From assembly GCA_000687975.1 (NCBI GenBank), contig JIAB01000001.1:992001-1056000 (forward strand): a DNA stretch of 64,000 bases. The letters are read 5' to 3'. This document shows, piece after piece, positions 8,389 through 16,611 of the stretch. Within the stretch, counting starts at the first letter, position 1. Every line of letters begins with the position of its first letter. A program made the position numbers and the translations under genes. The notes under the pieces are model-generated. The model saw only the letters and a program-made list of their open reading frames with translations. It had not been told where the DNA came from and made no database searches. Source of the DNA: Lachnospiraceae bacterium AC2031 (GTDB lineage Bacteria; Bacillota; Clostridia; Lachnospirales; Lachnospiraceae).

Positions 8389-10125
8389 CTACAACTCAGC
8401 AATAGCCTCTAACATTTCTTCCAGATTTCTTCTCATCACCGGATGTCTTACAATAAAATGGATCGCCGGCGATTTATTTTTCGAAATCATCACCCATTCA
8501 TTTTCATGTATAAATATCTGTATATTTCTATAATCCAGATCATTTCTCACAATCAGAGAATAATTCTTATAATTCTTCTGAAACTCTCTGGCACTAGAAA
8601 GATGTTCCACATACTCATCATATGTATAGAAGATATCCTTATCATAGAAGAGACCTGACAGAGATAAGAATACAGGCTTCTTATCATAGTCTTCCCTGGA
8701 AACCTCAGGGATATGATCCTCCAGCTGGGAATGCTCCATAACAGAAAGAACTCTGTCCCTCTCGTTGTGGATATACTTCAGTATCTTCTTTCCATCTTCA
8801 GCAGAGATTGCATTTCGCTTTAGTATTCTTTTTAGTAGTGAATCGGAAATGGTATATATCGGCGGAGTTGATAGAATATTCGTTCTCTTTCCCGCCGTCA
8901 CCATATCATTCTTCAGAAACTCTTTTCTCTGAAGATTGTTATCCTCACCGATAATGTCGATCATCTTCTCAGACAGATCGATGAGTCCCTCAAACTTCCT
9001 TTTAAAGTACTCTATCTCAGCCCTGTCCTGAGTCATATATGAACGATATATATCCTTATTATCTGAGAGTCCCTCGGAAGTAAGAGCCGCCACATCTGAA
9101 ACCATAAGGGAATTAATGAATACGTCACTGTCAGCACGGTCCAGATAATAGAACTCAATCTGGCCAGTCATGTTAAGTGGGAGCCAGTTATCCAGCCAGT
9201 CGATCATCTCGTTCATAGGATTACTGTTGATATTAACGATCCTGATGCGAACACCCTTTTTAAGAACATTAGCCAAAGACTTGATCAGTTGATCCGATGA
9301 AATATAAGTCTTATTCAACTTGCTGTTAGACATATTCCAGCAAATATCCAGAGTACCACCACGAGTTTCTTCTATAGTTTTAGCAATAAGACGTCGCTGA
9401 AATACCAGCACATCCTCAAGATTATAGCTAAGACTTTCTGGAAGCTCTTTGCCTGACGCCTCCTCCAGATTCTTCTCGCTGTCACCGGATGAAAGATATT
9501 CATTCAGATCAAACTTATCCAGCTTATGCACGAAGTCATCTACATACTTCTTCATGCTCTCATCATCAGAGAACAGCCAGCTATATAAATGGTCACTTCG
9601 TTTCCTGGCATCAGTGATATCATTTACTCTTACATCTAGAAGCTCAGCGATTATTTCAAGCTGATACCTCTTAGTATATTTATCCGAGATAAATGTGGTT
9701 ATCATAGATACAAGCTTTGCAGGATTTGCAGGATGTCTTGTACCTGCTTTAATCCTGGAAATATAAGATACATCCTTTTCTACTGCATCTGCTACATCCT
9801 TAAGAGTAATATGAAGCCTGTCCATGATTTCTGAAAGGTTACGTCTAAAGCCATAAAAATCAAAGCTGTCATCATCATCATCATCTTTATAGATGGACTC
9901 CATATCATTAATGATGTCCTCCATAGAAACCTTACCAGTTCTATCAGCCAGCAGGATAAACCCTCTGACAATTGCCTGGTACTGAGGACTATTCTTTATA
10001 GGACATCTTTCTCCTGATTTATATCTACTGATAGTGGCAGGAGTAAGACCTGTAGCATCAGAAATATCCTTAAAACTACATCCAAACCTTGTTTTATATT
10101 CAGTTATAAACTCGGAAAATGTCAT
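8389..10125 (-). CDS. Double helix-turn-helix protein of unknown function
   Basis: A 578-residue cytoplasmic protein. Residues about 17-40 (FKDISDATGLTPATISRYKS) and about 96-130 (ITLKDVADAVEKDVSYISR) each look like a Cro/XRE-type helix-turn-helix, separated by a six-Asp run at 81-86. The remaining 440 residues show no domain I recognise; they are mixed charged and hydrophobic with no membrane segment. It is probably a DNA-binding regulator with a large sensor or effector region. Its stop codon touches the promoter of the liv-type operon, so it may regulate that operon, but this is context only. AGAGG precedes the ATG, directly behind a palindrome. Confidence 0.75.
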   Translation of the reverse strand: MTFSEFITEYKTRFGCSFKDISDATGLTPATISRYKSGERCPIKNSPQYQAIVRGFILLADRTGKVSMEDIINDMESIYKDDDDDDSFDFYGFRRNLSEIMDRLHITLKDVADAVEKDVSYISRIKAGTRHPANPAKLVSMITTFISDKYTKRYQLEIIAELLDVRVNDITDARKRSDHLYSWLFSDDESMKKYVDDFVHKLDKFDLNEYLSSGDSEKNLEEASGKELPESLSYNLEDVLVFQRRLIAKTIEETRGGTLDICWNMSNSKLNKTYISSDQLIKSLANVLKKGVRIRIVNINSNPMNEMIDWLDNWLPLNMTGQIEFYYLDRADSDVFINSLMVSDVAALTSEGLSDNKDIYRSYMTQDRAEIEYFKRKFEGLIDLSEKMIDIIGEDNNLQRKEFLKNDMVTAGKRTNILSTPPIYTISDSLLKRILKRNAISAEDGKKILKYIHNERDRVLSVMEHSQLEDHIPEVSREDYDKKPVFLSLSGLFYDKDIFYTYDEYVEHLSSAREFQKNYKNYSLIVRNDLDYRNIQIFIHENEWVMISKNKSPAIHFIVRHPVMRRNLEEMLEAIAEL

Positions 10126-10136
10126 ATAAAACCTCT

Positions 10137-10168
10137 AAAAGCGGTATCTCATATGAGACACCGCTTTT
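10137..10168. terminator. 32-bp palindrome before double-HTH gene: terminator and possible operator
   Basis: AAAAGCGGT and ACCGCTTTT end a near-perfect palindrome with a 15-bp stem (one G-T pair) and a two-base centre. On the minus strand it ends in TTTT, so it can terminate the upstream gene (10206-11351). It finishes directly in front of the AGAGG ribosome binding site of the double-HTH gene, so it is also a candidate autoregulatory site. Confidence 0.65.
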
Positions 10169-10205
10169 ATAAAATCACATTTATTACGATAGCTTAGTGA
10201 GAAAC

Positions 10206-11351
10206 TTAGTTAGCATCCTCTGGGAGAATATTCTTAGTAGCTTCTCCACCGGCCTCTCTCTTATCACACTTCTCAATTACTTCATCAATGCGAGCAACAA
10301 ATCTGTCGATGTTGCCTTCCTCCATTGCCTTAAGGGAAGCCTTAAGCTTATCGTAAACAGCCTTATCAGCCTTGTAGCCTCTCTCTTTAACATATCCACG
10401 AGCAAAGTGCATCATACCACGCTCTTTAATCTTATGGATATCGATGAGGTAGATGAACTCATCTACGATATCATCATTCTCATCAAAGAAGTTAGCCAGT
10501 GAGTCAATCTCACCTGTAAGAATAACTACATAATCATTATTCTCTGGTGCAGAATCCTTGATAACTTCAACCAGCTTGCTAAATGACACAAGACCGGCAT
10601 TCTCTATAATAAGACATCCGCCCTTAAGAGCGCTCAGCTTTTCAAGACCCATCTTGTTCAGCTGCTTAGCCTTTGTCTTTGCTATCTTATCTGACTTAAC
10701 GATACCCAGCTCGTAGAAACTTCTTGCAAAGTCCTCACCAACCTTAACGGTACCGAATCCATTTCTACCAAGTACTACTACGTTCTTTGGCATATCCGGA
10801 TGCTTAAGAATTGAATTGATTGCTACGAGAACATCATCAGATGTTGTCTGTATACGCATATATTTCTTAAGGAATGTTGCTTCTGCTGGAAGCTGTCCAA
10901 GTGGAACTTCCTCACCTGTAACAGGATCAGTAACCATCTTGACCTTCTCATCCTTAGCACTGGCAGCTTCTTCAGCTTCCTTCTTACGGTCCTCAGCCTC
11001 ACGCTTAGCTTTACGCTCAGCTCTCTTACGAACCTCTTCCTCATACTTCTTCTGTTCTTCAAGCTCGCCCTTACTAACCTTCTCTTCTTTAATTCCCTCT
11101 TCATCGGCGATGCTTGCCAGGACATCCTCAATAGCCTTCTCAGGTTCCTTAGCCTTCTTTCCTTCTTTTGCTGGAGCTTCCTGCTCAGCTGTTTCTGTAG
11201 CTTCAGTTGCTTCCGCCGCCTGCTCTGCTTCCTTCTCGGCTGCTTCAGCCAGTTCTTCTTCAGTAGTCTCTAGCTGCTCTTCATCTTTTTTGCCAAACAT
11301 TTTTCTGAACAGCTTTTTAATGGCATCATAAGCATTTGAAAATGGCTTCAT
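10206..11351 (-). CDS. Coiled-coil protein with a degenerate AAA+ (SpoVK/CbbX-like) domain
   Basis: A 381-residue soluble protein. Residues 20-135 are a highly charged Glu/Ala/Lys coiled coil. From about 155 on the layout follows SpoVK/CbbX-type AAA+ ATPases: a Walker A position (GRNGFGTVK, 195-203), then FARSFYELGIV, a Walker B position (GGCLIIENAG, 244-253), a sensor-1-like strand (YVVILTGEIDSLANFF) and a C-terminal helical lid. The catalytic residues are gone: Thr201 replaces the Walker A Lys, Glu-Asn replaces Asp-Glu, and IVDEF stands where family members carry an Arg-finger LRSRF. It is therefore probably a pseudo-ATPase or scaffold. AGGAGG precedes the ATG. The role is unknown. Confidence 0.7.
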   Translation of the reverse strand: MKPFSNAYDAIKKLFRKMFGKKDEEQLETTEEELAEAAEKEAEQAAEATEATETAEQEAPAKEGKKAKEPEKAIEDVLASIADEEGIKEEKVSKGELEEQKKYEEEVRKRAERKAKREAEDRKKEAEEAASAKDEKVKMVTDPVTGEEVPLGQLPAEATFLKKYMRIQTTSDDVLVAINSILKHPDMPKNVVVLGRNGFGTVKVGEDFARSFYELGIVKSDKIAKTKAKQLNKMGLEKLSALKGGCLIIENAGLVSFSKLVEVIKDSAPENNDYVVILTGEIDSLANFFDENDDIVDEFIYLIDIHKIKERGMMHFARGYVKERGYKADKAVYDKLKASLKAMEEGNIDRFVARIDEVIEKCDKREAGGEATKNILPEDAN

Positions 11352-11443
11352 CTATTCTAGTCCTCCTAACTACATCCCTAATATGTAAATGCATGTAAAA
11401 AATACATACCTCTACGCCATATTATTTTATCACAATACAACGA

Positions 11444-11469
11444 ATTTTACAAAGATAACTTTGTAAAAT
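11444..11469. promoter_or_regulatory. Perfect AT-rich inverted repeat in the purC divergent region
   Basis: ATTTTACAAAG and CTTTGTAAAAT form an 11-bp perfect inverted repeat around ATAA. It lies just upstream of the probable purC -35 box and between two divergent genes. It could be an operator; no T run follows it on the plus strand. No known purine-regulator box was recognised. Confidence 0.45.
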
Positions 11470-11481
11470 GATAAACTTTTC

Positions 11482-11510
11482 TTGATTTTTTTCAATAAAG
11501 CGACTATGCT
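11482..11510 (+). promoter_or_regulatory. Probable purC promoter
   Basis: TTGATT (11482-11487) and TATGCT (11505-11510) are spaced by 17 bases, each matching the sigma-A consensus at four of six positions. A 5' leader of about 55 bases would follow. Confidence 0.45.
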
Positions 11511-11572
11511 ATAAACCTATTTATAATATAGTACAAAAAAATATAAATATTATAATCTAATGGAGGAACAAA

Positions 11573-12445
11573 ATGAAGCCTATTAAAGAAGGAAAAGTTA
11601 GAGAAATCTATGATAATGGCGACAGCCTGATTATGGTTGCAACTGACCGTATTAGCTGCTATGACGTTATCCTGAAAAACAAGATCAGTAAGAAGGGTAC
11701 TGTACTGACACAGATGTCAAAGTTCTGGTTTGATTACACTTCTGACATACTTCCAAATCATATGATATCCGTTGACGTTAAGGATATGCCAGAGTTCTTC
11801 CAGAATCCAGATTATGACGGCAACAGTATGATGTGCAAGAAGCTTACAATGCTTCCTGTTGAATGTATCGTTCGTGGTTATATCACAGGTAGCGGCTGGG
11901 CAAGCTACAAGGAAAATGGTACTGTTTGCGGTATAAAGCTTCCAGAAGGACTTATCGAAAGCGACAAGCTTCCTGAAGCAATCTACACTCCATCAACAAA
12001 GGCCGAGATCGGTGATCATGATGAGAATGTATCATTTGAAAAGACAGTTGAGATTCTTGAGAAGGAATTCCCAGGCAAGGGGCAGGAATATGCTGAGAAG
12101 CTTCGTGACTACACACTTGCTCTTTACAACAAATGTGCAGACTATGCACTTACAAAGGGAATCATCATTGCAGATACTAAGTTCGAGTTTGGACTTGATG
12201 AGGACGGAAATATCGTTCTTGGCGATGAGATGCTTACACCAGATTCTTCAAGATTCTGGCCAGCAGATGGTTATGAACCAGGACATGGTCAGCCATCCTT
12301 TGATAAGCAGTTCGCACGTGACTGGCTGAAGTCTGATGCTAATACAGCTGAGCCAGAGAACTGGGAGCTTCCACAGGATATCGTTGATAAGACAATAGAT
12401 AAATATCTTTCAGCTTACTCAATGTTAACAGGTAAGACACTTTAA
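11573..12445 (+). CDS. purC: SAICAR synthetase (phosphoribosylaminoimidazole-succinocarboxamide synthase)
   Basis: A 290-residue enzyme of purine synthesis that joins CAIR and aspartate using ATP. Family features are the N-terminal KEGKVREIYD, the conserved ECIVRGYITGSGW near residue 100, and DTKFEFGLDEDGNIVLGDE followed by TPDSSRFWP. The length is between the short (about 240) and long bacterial forms. A good ribosome binding site (GGAGG) precedes the ATG. It is monocistronic here, facing purE, rather than part of a long pur operon. Confidence 0.96.
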   Translation: MKPIKEGKVREIYDNGDSLIMVATDRISCYDVILKNKISKKGTVLTQMSKFWFDYTSDILPNHMISVDVKDMPEFFQNPDYDGNSMMCKKLTMLPVECIVRGYITGSGWASYKENGTVCGIKLPEGLIESDKLPEAIYTPSTKAEIGDHDENVSFEKTVEILEKEFPGKGQEYAEKLRDYTLALYNKCADYALTKGIIIADTKFEFGLDEDGNIVLGDEMLTPDSSRFWPADGYEPGHGQPSFDKQFARDWLKSDANTAEPENWELPQDIVDKTIDKYLSAYSMLTGKTL

Positions 12446-12455
12446 ATAAAAAAGA

Positions 12456-12487
12456 AAGTCACATCGGCGGAAACGCTGATGTGACTT
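12456..12487. terminator. Shared terminator of convergent purC and purE
   Basis: A 14-bp stem (AAGTCACATC... with ...GATGTGACTT) is capped by a stable GAAA tetraloop. A T run follows on the plus strand and an A-rich stretch precedes it, so it works in both directions. Confidence 0.92.
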
Positions 12488-12493
12488 ATTTTT

Positions 12494-12982
12494 TTACTCA
12501 TACTTAGATATAATCTCCTGATTTGCAGCAAGTGCAGCCTCCTGCATTGCTTTTCTCTCAGCAAGGAGCATCTCACGAAGCTCTGCATGCTTAACAGCCA
12601 TGATCTCAAGTGCAAGCCATGCTGCATTCTTAGCTCCATTTATTGCTACAGTTGCTACTGGAATTCCAGGTGGCATCTGAACGATTGAATAGAGTGCATC
12701 CTGTCCATCAAGAACTGAACCTGAAAGTGGTACGCCTATAACAGGAAGTACTGTCTGTGCAGCTACAACTCCAGGAAGTGCCGCAGCCATACCTGCAGCT
12801 GTAATAACTACCTCAGTGCCGTCTCCATTTATCTCCTCAATAAATTCAGATAACTGTCTTGAAGCTCTATGTGCTGAAAGACATCTAACCTTTACTTCTA
12901 TCCCTTTTCCTTTAAGAAGTTCAATCGCAGGCTCTACCTTTGAGAGATCACTGGTCGAACCCATAATAATCGCTGCCTTCAT
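12494..12982 (-). CDS. purE: N5-carboxyaminoimidazole ribonucleotide mutase
   Basis: A 162-residue class I PurE, which converts N5-CAIR to CAIR, the substrate of PurC. MGSTSD (7-12), the catalytic SAHR (36-39) and the loop GVPLSGSVLDGQDALYSIVQ are all present. GAAAGGTGG precedes the ATG. It faces purC across a shared terminator, so consecutive pathway enzymes are adjacent but oppositely transcribed. No PurK is visible in the window. Confidence 0.95.
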   Translation of the reverse strand: MKAAIIMGSTSDLSKVEPAIELLKGKGIEVKVRCLSAHRASRQLSEFIEEINGDGTEVVITAAGMAAALPGVVAAQTVLPVIGVPLSGSVLDGQDALYSIVQMPPGIPVATVAINGAKNAAWLALEIMAVKHAELREMLLAERKAMQEAALAANQEIISKYE

Positions 12983-13080
12983 ATTGCTAATTCCACCTTT
13001 CTATATCTTTCGAAAATAAAAACAGTGAAGCCATTATAACACCTTACAGACGGAATGGGTATATCTAATTTCCTGTTCGG

Positions 13081-13120
13081 TTTTTGTCCTCTTTTTGTCT
13101 AGTTTTTGTAGCAATTTTGT
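13081..13120. promoter_or_regulatory. Phased T-tracts upstream of pilin-like gene
   Basis: TTTTTGT starts at 13081, 13092 and 13103 and ATTTTGT at 13114, an exact 11-base period, close to one helical turn. Phased A/T tracts bend DNA. The array lies in the 293-base gap between purE and the pilin gene, which otherwise holds a TATAAT at 13223-13228 without a clear -35 partner. Confidence 0.45.
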
Positions 13121-13275
13121 ATGCATTGTGTCCACCTTGTGAAACCTTTATTTTAGCCATTTTTTATGTTTGATTCTGATAAAAAAGGTTCGATTTCGTA
13201 TAAAACAAATGTTTCGCTTGGATATAATTCGAATTAGATACACTATTTACATTTCTGTTAGAAAGGAGACGCGTT

Positions 13276-13842
13276 ATGAGGAACAAAGGTTTTTCACTTG
13301 TAGAACTGTTGATCATTATCACTATCATAGCAATACTTGCAGTCGCTATCGCTCCAGCATTACTGCGTTACATAGATAAATCACGAAAGGCTGATGATAT
13401 AGCTGCAGCAGATGCTATAGGCTCCGCGCTTAAAGCAAGTATGTCCAACGAGATCATTTACGACTCTATAATGGATAAGGTTAAAAGTGTAACCGCCAGT
13501 GACAGCTATGTATGTACACCTCTTCTGGTGGCTTCTGAGGATGATTCAGAGTGGACAATATATGGCAATTCACCTTCAGTTGATCTGACAGCACTGAAGA
13601 ATGAGATGGATAAGACCTGTCCACCAGAAAAGCTCAAATATAGGAAGTCAGTAAATCCTGCAGACGCAGGTTATACAAATGCAGATTACGTAGTGGGCAG
13701 CTGGAATGAGTTTAATCCAGATGGCTGGCTGGTATGTATTGCTCCAACAAACGAGCCTTGTGTATATGTTACCGATGGCAAAAAAGATGCAAACCTTCAA
13801 GGCGTTGCACTTAACCCTCTAAAGTGTGACGACTATAAATAA
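13276..13842 (+). CDS. Type IV pilin-like prepilin
   Basis: A 188-residue protein with a textbook class III signal: short basic leader, then G5|F6 and Glu10 (position +5 of the mature protein) in KGFSLVELL, and a hydrophobic helix to about residue 30 (IIAILAVAIAPALLRYIDKS). It should be cleaved by prepilin peptidase and assembled into a pilus or pseudopilus. The rest is a Cys-containing globular domain that I do not recognise further. AAAGGAGACG precedes the ATG. No prepilin peptidase, assembly ATPase or other pilin is in the window, so it is an orphan here. A terminator follows. Confidence 0.85.
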   Translation: MRNKGFSLVELLIIITIIAILAVAIAPALLRYIDKSRKADDIAAADAIGSALKASMSNEIIYDSIMDKVKSVTASDSYVCTPLLVASEDDSEWTIYGNSPSVDLTALKNEMDKTCPPEKLKYRKSVNPADAGYTNADYVVGSWNEFNPDGWLVCIAPTNEPCVYVTDGKKDANLQGVALNPLKCDDYK

Positions 13843-13882
13843 TAGTTTTCATAGATCTTAAATAAAGATCTCTCTCTTTCCC

Positions 13883-13922
13883 AAAACGAGACAGGTAAGT
13901 TGAAGTTTACCTGTCTCGTTTT
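13883..13922. terminator. Bidirectional terminator between pilin-like gene and metal ATPase
   Basis: A 16-bp perfect stem (AAAACGAGACAGGTAA with TTACCTGTCTCGTTTT) with an 8-base loop and flanking T/A runs on either strand. Confidence 0.92.
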
Positions 13923-13949
13923 CTTTACTCTCTAGTTTAATCGAATTTT

Positions 13950-15947
13950 TTAGTTCTTTATACGAAGTGTACGGGTTGCATTTAATACTGCGATCACCAT
14001 TACACCTACATCCGCAAATATTGCAAGCCACATGTTAGCAAAGCCAAGAGCACCGAGTATCAGGCACAGCACCTTTACTGCAATGGCAAATGTAATATTC
14101 TGCTTTACTATTCTAAGTGTCTTTCTTGATATCTTCATAGCGAGAGATATCTTTGCCGGATCATCATCCATAAGAACTACGTCTGCCGCTTCAATAGCCG
14201 CATCACTTCCCATAGCTCCCATAGCAATTCCTATATCCACTCTTGCCAGAACAGGTGCATCGTTAATTCCATCACCTACAAAGGCAAGTCTTTCACGTTT
14301 CTCATCCTCCTCATCACCAAGTCCCGCAAGAAGCTTTTCAACTTCGTCAACCTTATCACCGGGAAGAAGCTCTGATTTATACTCTGACACTCCTACCGTC
14401 TCAGCTACTCTCTTAGCCGCCTTTTCAGAATCCCCAGTCAGCATGATAGTCTTAATACCCTGCTTAGCCAGGCCTTCCATAGCCTGCTTTGTAGTAGCTT
14501 TCAGTTCGTCCGCTATTACAATACATCCCAGATACTTAGTAGCATTTTGCTCATAACTCTCTGCTACATAAACAACTGTTCCTTCATCATGAGTTTCAGA
14601 TACTTCTACACCTATCATCTTCATAAGTCTGATATTACCGGCATAGAGTTTTACATGAGTTGCCTTTCCATCTATTTCATCAGAATCAATGGTCTCGATA
14701 ACTCCATCTGGAAGTTCTCTGTAACATACCTTGATTCCATGTCCAGCAATCTCTTCAACCTCATGGATCAGATTACGATTTATCTCTTTATTTTGTTCTT
14801 TCTTATATGCACGAAGTATAGACTCTGCAATAGGATGGTTGGAAGCACTCTCTGCATTTGCAGCTCGCTCTAGAATATAATCCTTAGAAACTCCTTCTTC
14901 AGCAAAGATTTCCTGTACTTCAAATACTCCCTTAGTAAGAGTACCTGTCTTATCAAAAACTATTGTTCCTGCTGACGCAAGTGCCTCAAGATAATTAGAA
15001 CCCTTAACCAGGATTCCCTTAGACGATGCACATCCGATTCCACCAAAGAAACTAAGCGGAACAGATATTACAACAGCGCACGGGCACGATATAACAAGAA
15101 ATGTCAGCGCACGCATCAGCCAGTCGAGCCAGTCAGCTGGCATACCAAGAATCAGTCTGATCACTGGTGGGATAAGGAAAAGTGCAAGAGCTGAATAACA
15201 TACTATAGGTGTATAGTACTTAGCAAACTTTGAAATAAAGTTCTCGGCCTTTGCCTTTCTCATGCTGGAGTTTTCAACCAGCTCTAATATCTTTGATACA
15301 GTGGAATCCTCAAATCCCTTAGTGGTCTTAACCTTTATCATTCCAGAAAGAGTTATACATCCACTTATTATCTCATCACCAGGATGAGCGGCTCTAGGAA
15401 CTGACTCTCCTGTCAGAGCACTTGTATCAAGACTTGTATCACCATCTATTATGATTCCATCAATAGGAACCCTCTCCCCAGGATTCACTACTATAATAGA
15501 ACCAATCTCAACGTCATCTGGGTCCTCTTCGGTAACACTGCCATCCTCATGCATAACATTTGCCACCTCAGGACATATATCCATAAGATCCGCAATATTC
15601 TTACGACTCTTTCCTACAGCGATGCTCTGGAACAGCTCACCTATCTGATAGAAAAGCATTACCGCTACGCCCTCTCGATACTCGCCTGTTGCGATAGCAC
15701 CGATAGTTGCCACAGCCATAAGGAAGCACTCATCAAAGACCTGTCCATTCCTGATATTCTTTACTGCCTTAAGCAGTACATCGTAACCAACTACAAAATA
15801 TGGAACAAGAAATGCAGGAAGTTCGATCCACCATGGCGCCTCTACAAAGTGAAATGCCACCGAAAGGGCTATCACGAGAACAAGCGCCACTATACACCTA
15901 ATCAAATTATTCTTCTGTTTCTTACTCATAATCTCAACTTCTTTCAA
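13950..15947 (-). CDS. Zn/Cd-type P1B heavy-metal-translocating ATPase
   Basis: A 665-residue membrane pump that exports divalent metal ions. Visible motifs are TGES (actuator), SCPCA in the metal-binding membrane helix, the phosphorylated DKTGTLTKG, SNHPIAES (HP motif) and GDGINDAP. The final helix has ADVGVMVIAVLNATR, like the Asp-bearing helix of ZntA/CadA, which favours Zn, Cd or Pb over Cu. It has no N-terminal metal-binding domain; the next gene upstream supplies one as a separate protein. The frame opens at TTG 15947; ATG 15929 is an equally plausible start. It is the last gene of an ArsR-controlled operon. Confidence 0.92.
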   Translation of the reverse strand: MKEVEIMSKKQKNNLIRCIVALVLVIALSVAFHFVEAPWWIELPAFLVPYFVVGYDVLLKAVKNIRNGQVFDECFLMAVATIGAIATGEYREGVAVMLFYQIGELFQSIAVGKSRKNIADLMDICPEVANVMHEDGSVTEEDPDDVEIGSIIVVNPGERVPIDGIIIDGDTSLDTSALTGESVPRAAHPGDEIISGCITLSGMIKVKTTKGFEDSTVSKILELVENSSMRKAKAENFISKFAKYYTPIVCYSALALFLIPPVIRLILGMPADWLDWLMRALTFLVISCPCAVVISVPLSFFGGIGCASSKGILVKGSNYLEALASAGTIVFDKTGTLTKGVFEVQEIFAEEGVSKDYILERAANAESASNHPIAESILRAYKKEQNKEINRNLIHEVEEIAGHGIKVCYRELPDGVIETIDSDEIDGKATHVKLYAGNIRLMKMIGVEVSETHDEGTVVYVAESYEQNATKYLGCIVIADELKATTKQAMEGLAKQGIKTIMLTGDSEKAAKRVAETVGVSEYKSELLPGDKVDEVEKLLAGLGDEEDEKRERLAFVGDGINDAPVLARVDIGIAMGAMGSDAAIEAADVVLMDDDPAKISLAMKISRKTLRIVKQNITFAIAVKVLCLILGALGFANMWLAIFADVGVMVIAVLNATRTLRIKN

Positions 15948-15949
15948 AA

Positions 15950-15986
15950 ATGAGTCGATTCGCTCTCACGCCCTTTTGACTCATTA
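15950..15986. repeat. AATGAGTCA hairpin repeat, copy 2
   Basis: AATGAGTCg and TGACTCATT-type arms (minus strand AATGAGTCA to cGACTCATT) enclose a 19-base loop. On the coding strand it overlaps the TAA stop of the HMA gene and precedes the ATPase gene, the same position relative to the genes as the other copies. Confidence 0.75.
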
Positions 15987-16202
15987 GATGAAGATTTCCA
16001 TGTCATCTTCGATCTTTTTGCAGTTCTGGCGTGCCTGCTGGATAACTGCATCAGGATCTACTCCATCTTCAAACTCTACCTTACATTTAAGTGTCATAAA
16101 GCTAAGGCTTGCATCCTTAACTCCTTCTGTATTCTTAATAGCCTCCTGCATCTTCTCTGCACAGGCTGCACAATCAACTTCAACTTTGTAAGTCTTCTTC
16201 AT
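15984..16202 (-). CDS. Small heavy-metal-associated (HMA) domain protein
   Basis: A 72-residue soluble metal-binding protein of the CopZ/HMA fold. The metal-binding loop is DCAACA with Cys11 and Cys14. The length fits a single ferredoxin-like domain. AGAGG precedes the ATG. It lies between the ArsR-type repressor and a P-type ATPase that lacks its own N-terminal HMA domain, so it probably delivers or buffers the metal for that pump. Confidence 0.88.
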   Translation of the reverse strand: MKKTYKVEVDCAACAEKMQEAIKNTEGVKDASLSFMTLKCKVEFEDGVDPDAVIQQARQNCKKIEDDMEIFI

Positions 16203-16252
16203 TTTAATATCCTCTCTTAAATGTTATTTTGAAATAGTTTTATAGAAGCAAT

Positions 16253-16567
16253 TTATTCTTCTAAATGTTCCATGCCAAGATTCAGGATTGAACGAACATG
16301 ATCATCATCTAAAGAATAGAAGATACTTTTTCCGTCACGTCTGAACTTAACAAGTTTTGAATCTTTGAGGATTCTCAGCTGATGACTCACCGATGACTGG
16401 GTAAGACCAAGCGCATTTGAGATATCATTTACACAAAGCTCTCCGTCAAACAGTGAATATAAAATCTTGATTCTAGTTGAATCGCCAAAAATTCTGAAAA
16501 GATCCGCCAGATCATATAGATATTCATCTTCTGGCATATTATCGATAACATTTTTCTTTTCTTCCAT
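16253..16567 (-). CDS. ArsR/SmtB-family metal-responsive repressor
   Basis: A 104-residue winged-helix repressor. ELCVND (43-48) lies at the alpha-3 metal-box position, LTQSSVSHQLRIL is the recognition helix, and the C-terminal LDDDHVRSILNLGMEHLEE gives the alpha-5 Zn-site pattern (Asp88, His90, His101, Glu104). It should release DNA on binding Zn or Cd and control its own operon. I place the start at ATG 16567 because GAAGGAG lies just upstream; an in-frame TTG at 16582 would overlap that site. Confidence 0.93.
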   Translation of the reverse strand: MEEKKNVIDNMPEDEYLYDLADLFRIFGDSTRIKILYSLFDGELCVNDISNALGLTQSSVSHQLRILKDSKLVKFRRDGKSIFYSLDDDHVRSILNLGMEHLEE

Positions 16568-16584
16568 AATAAACTCCTTCAAAA

Positions 16585-16610
16585 AACATATGTTTGTTTG
16601 TTCATATGTT
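16585..16610. promoter_or_regulatory. ArsR/SmtB operator
   Basis: AACATATG and CATATGTT form a perfect 8-10-8 inverted repeat. On the minus strand the half CATATGAACA matches the ATATGAACA half-sites of SmtB/CzrA operators. It covers the expected transcription start just downstream of the -10 box, so bound repressor would block initiation. Confidence 0.85.
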
Positions 16611-16611
16611 C

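Noticed and set aside
9867..9886. GAT-codon run (six Asp) as a slippage-prone contingency repeat
   Set aside because: Six trinucleotide units do not change frame on slippage and are too short to argue for phase variation.
10816..11331. 171-residue Ser/Ala-rich plus-strand frame
   Set aside because: It mirrors the Glu/Lys/Ala codons of the coiled-coil region of the pseudo-AAA+ gene; the composition is a by-product.
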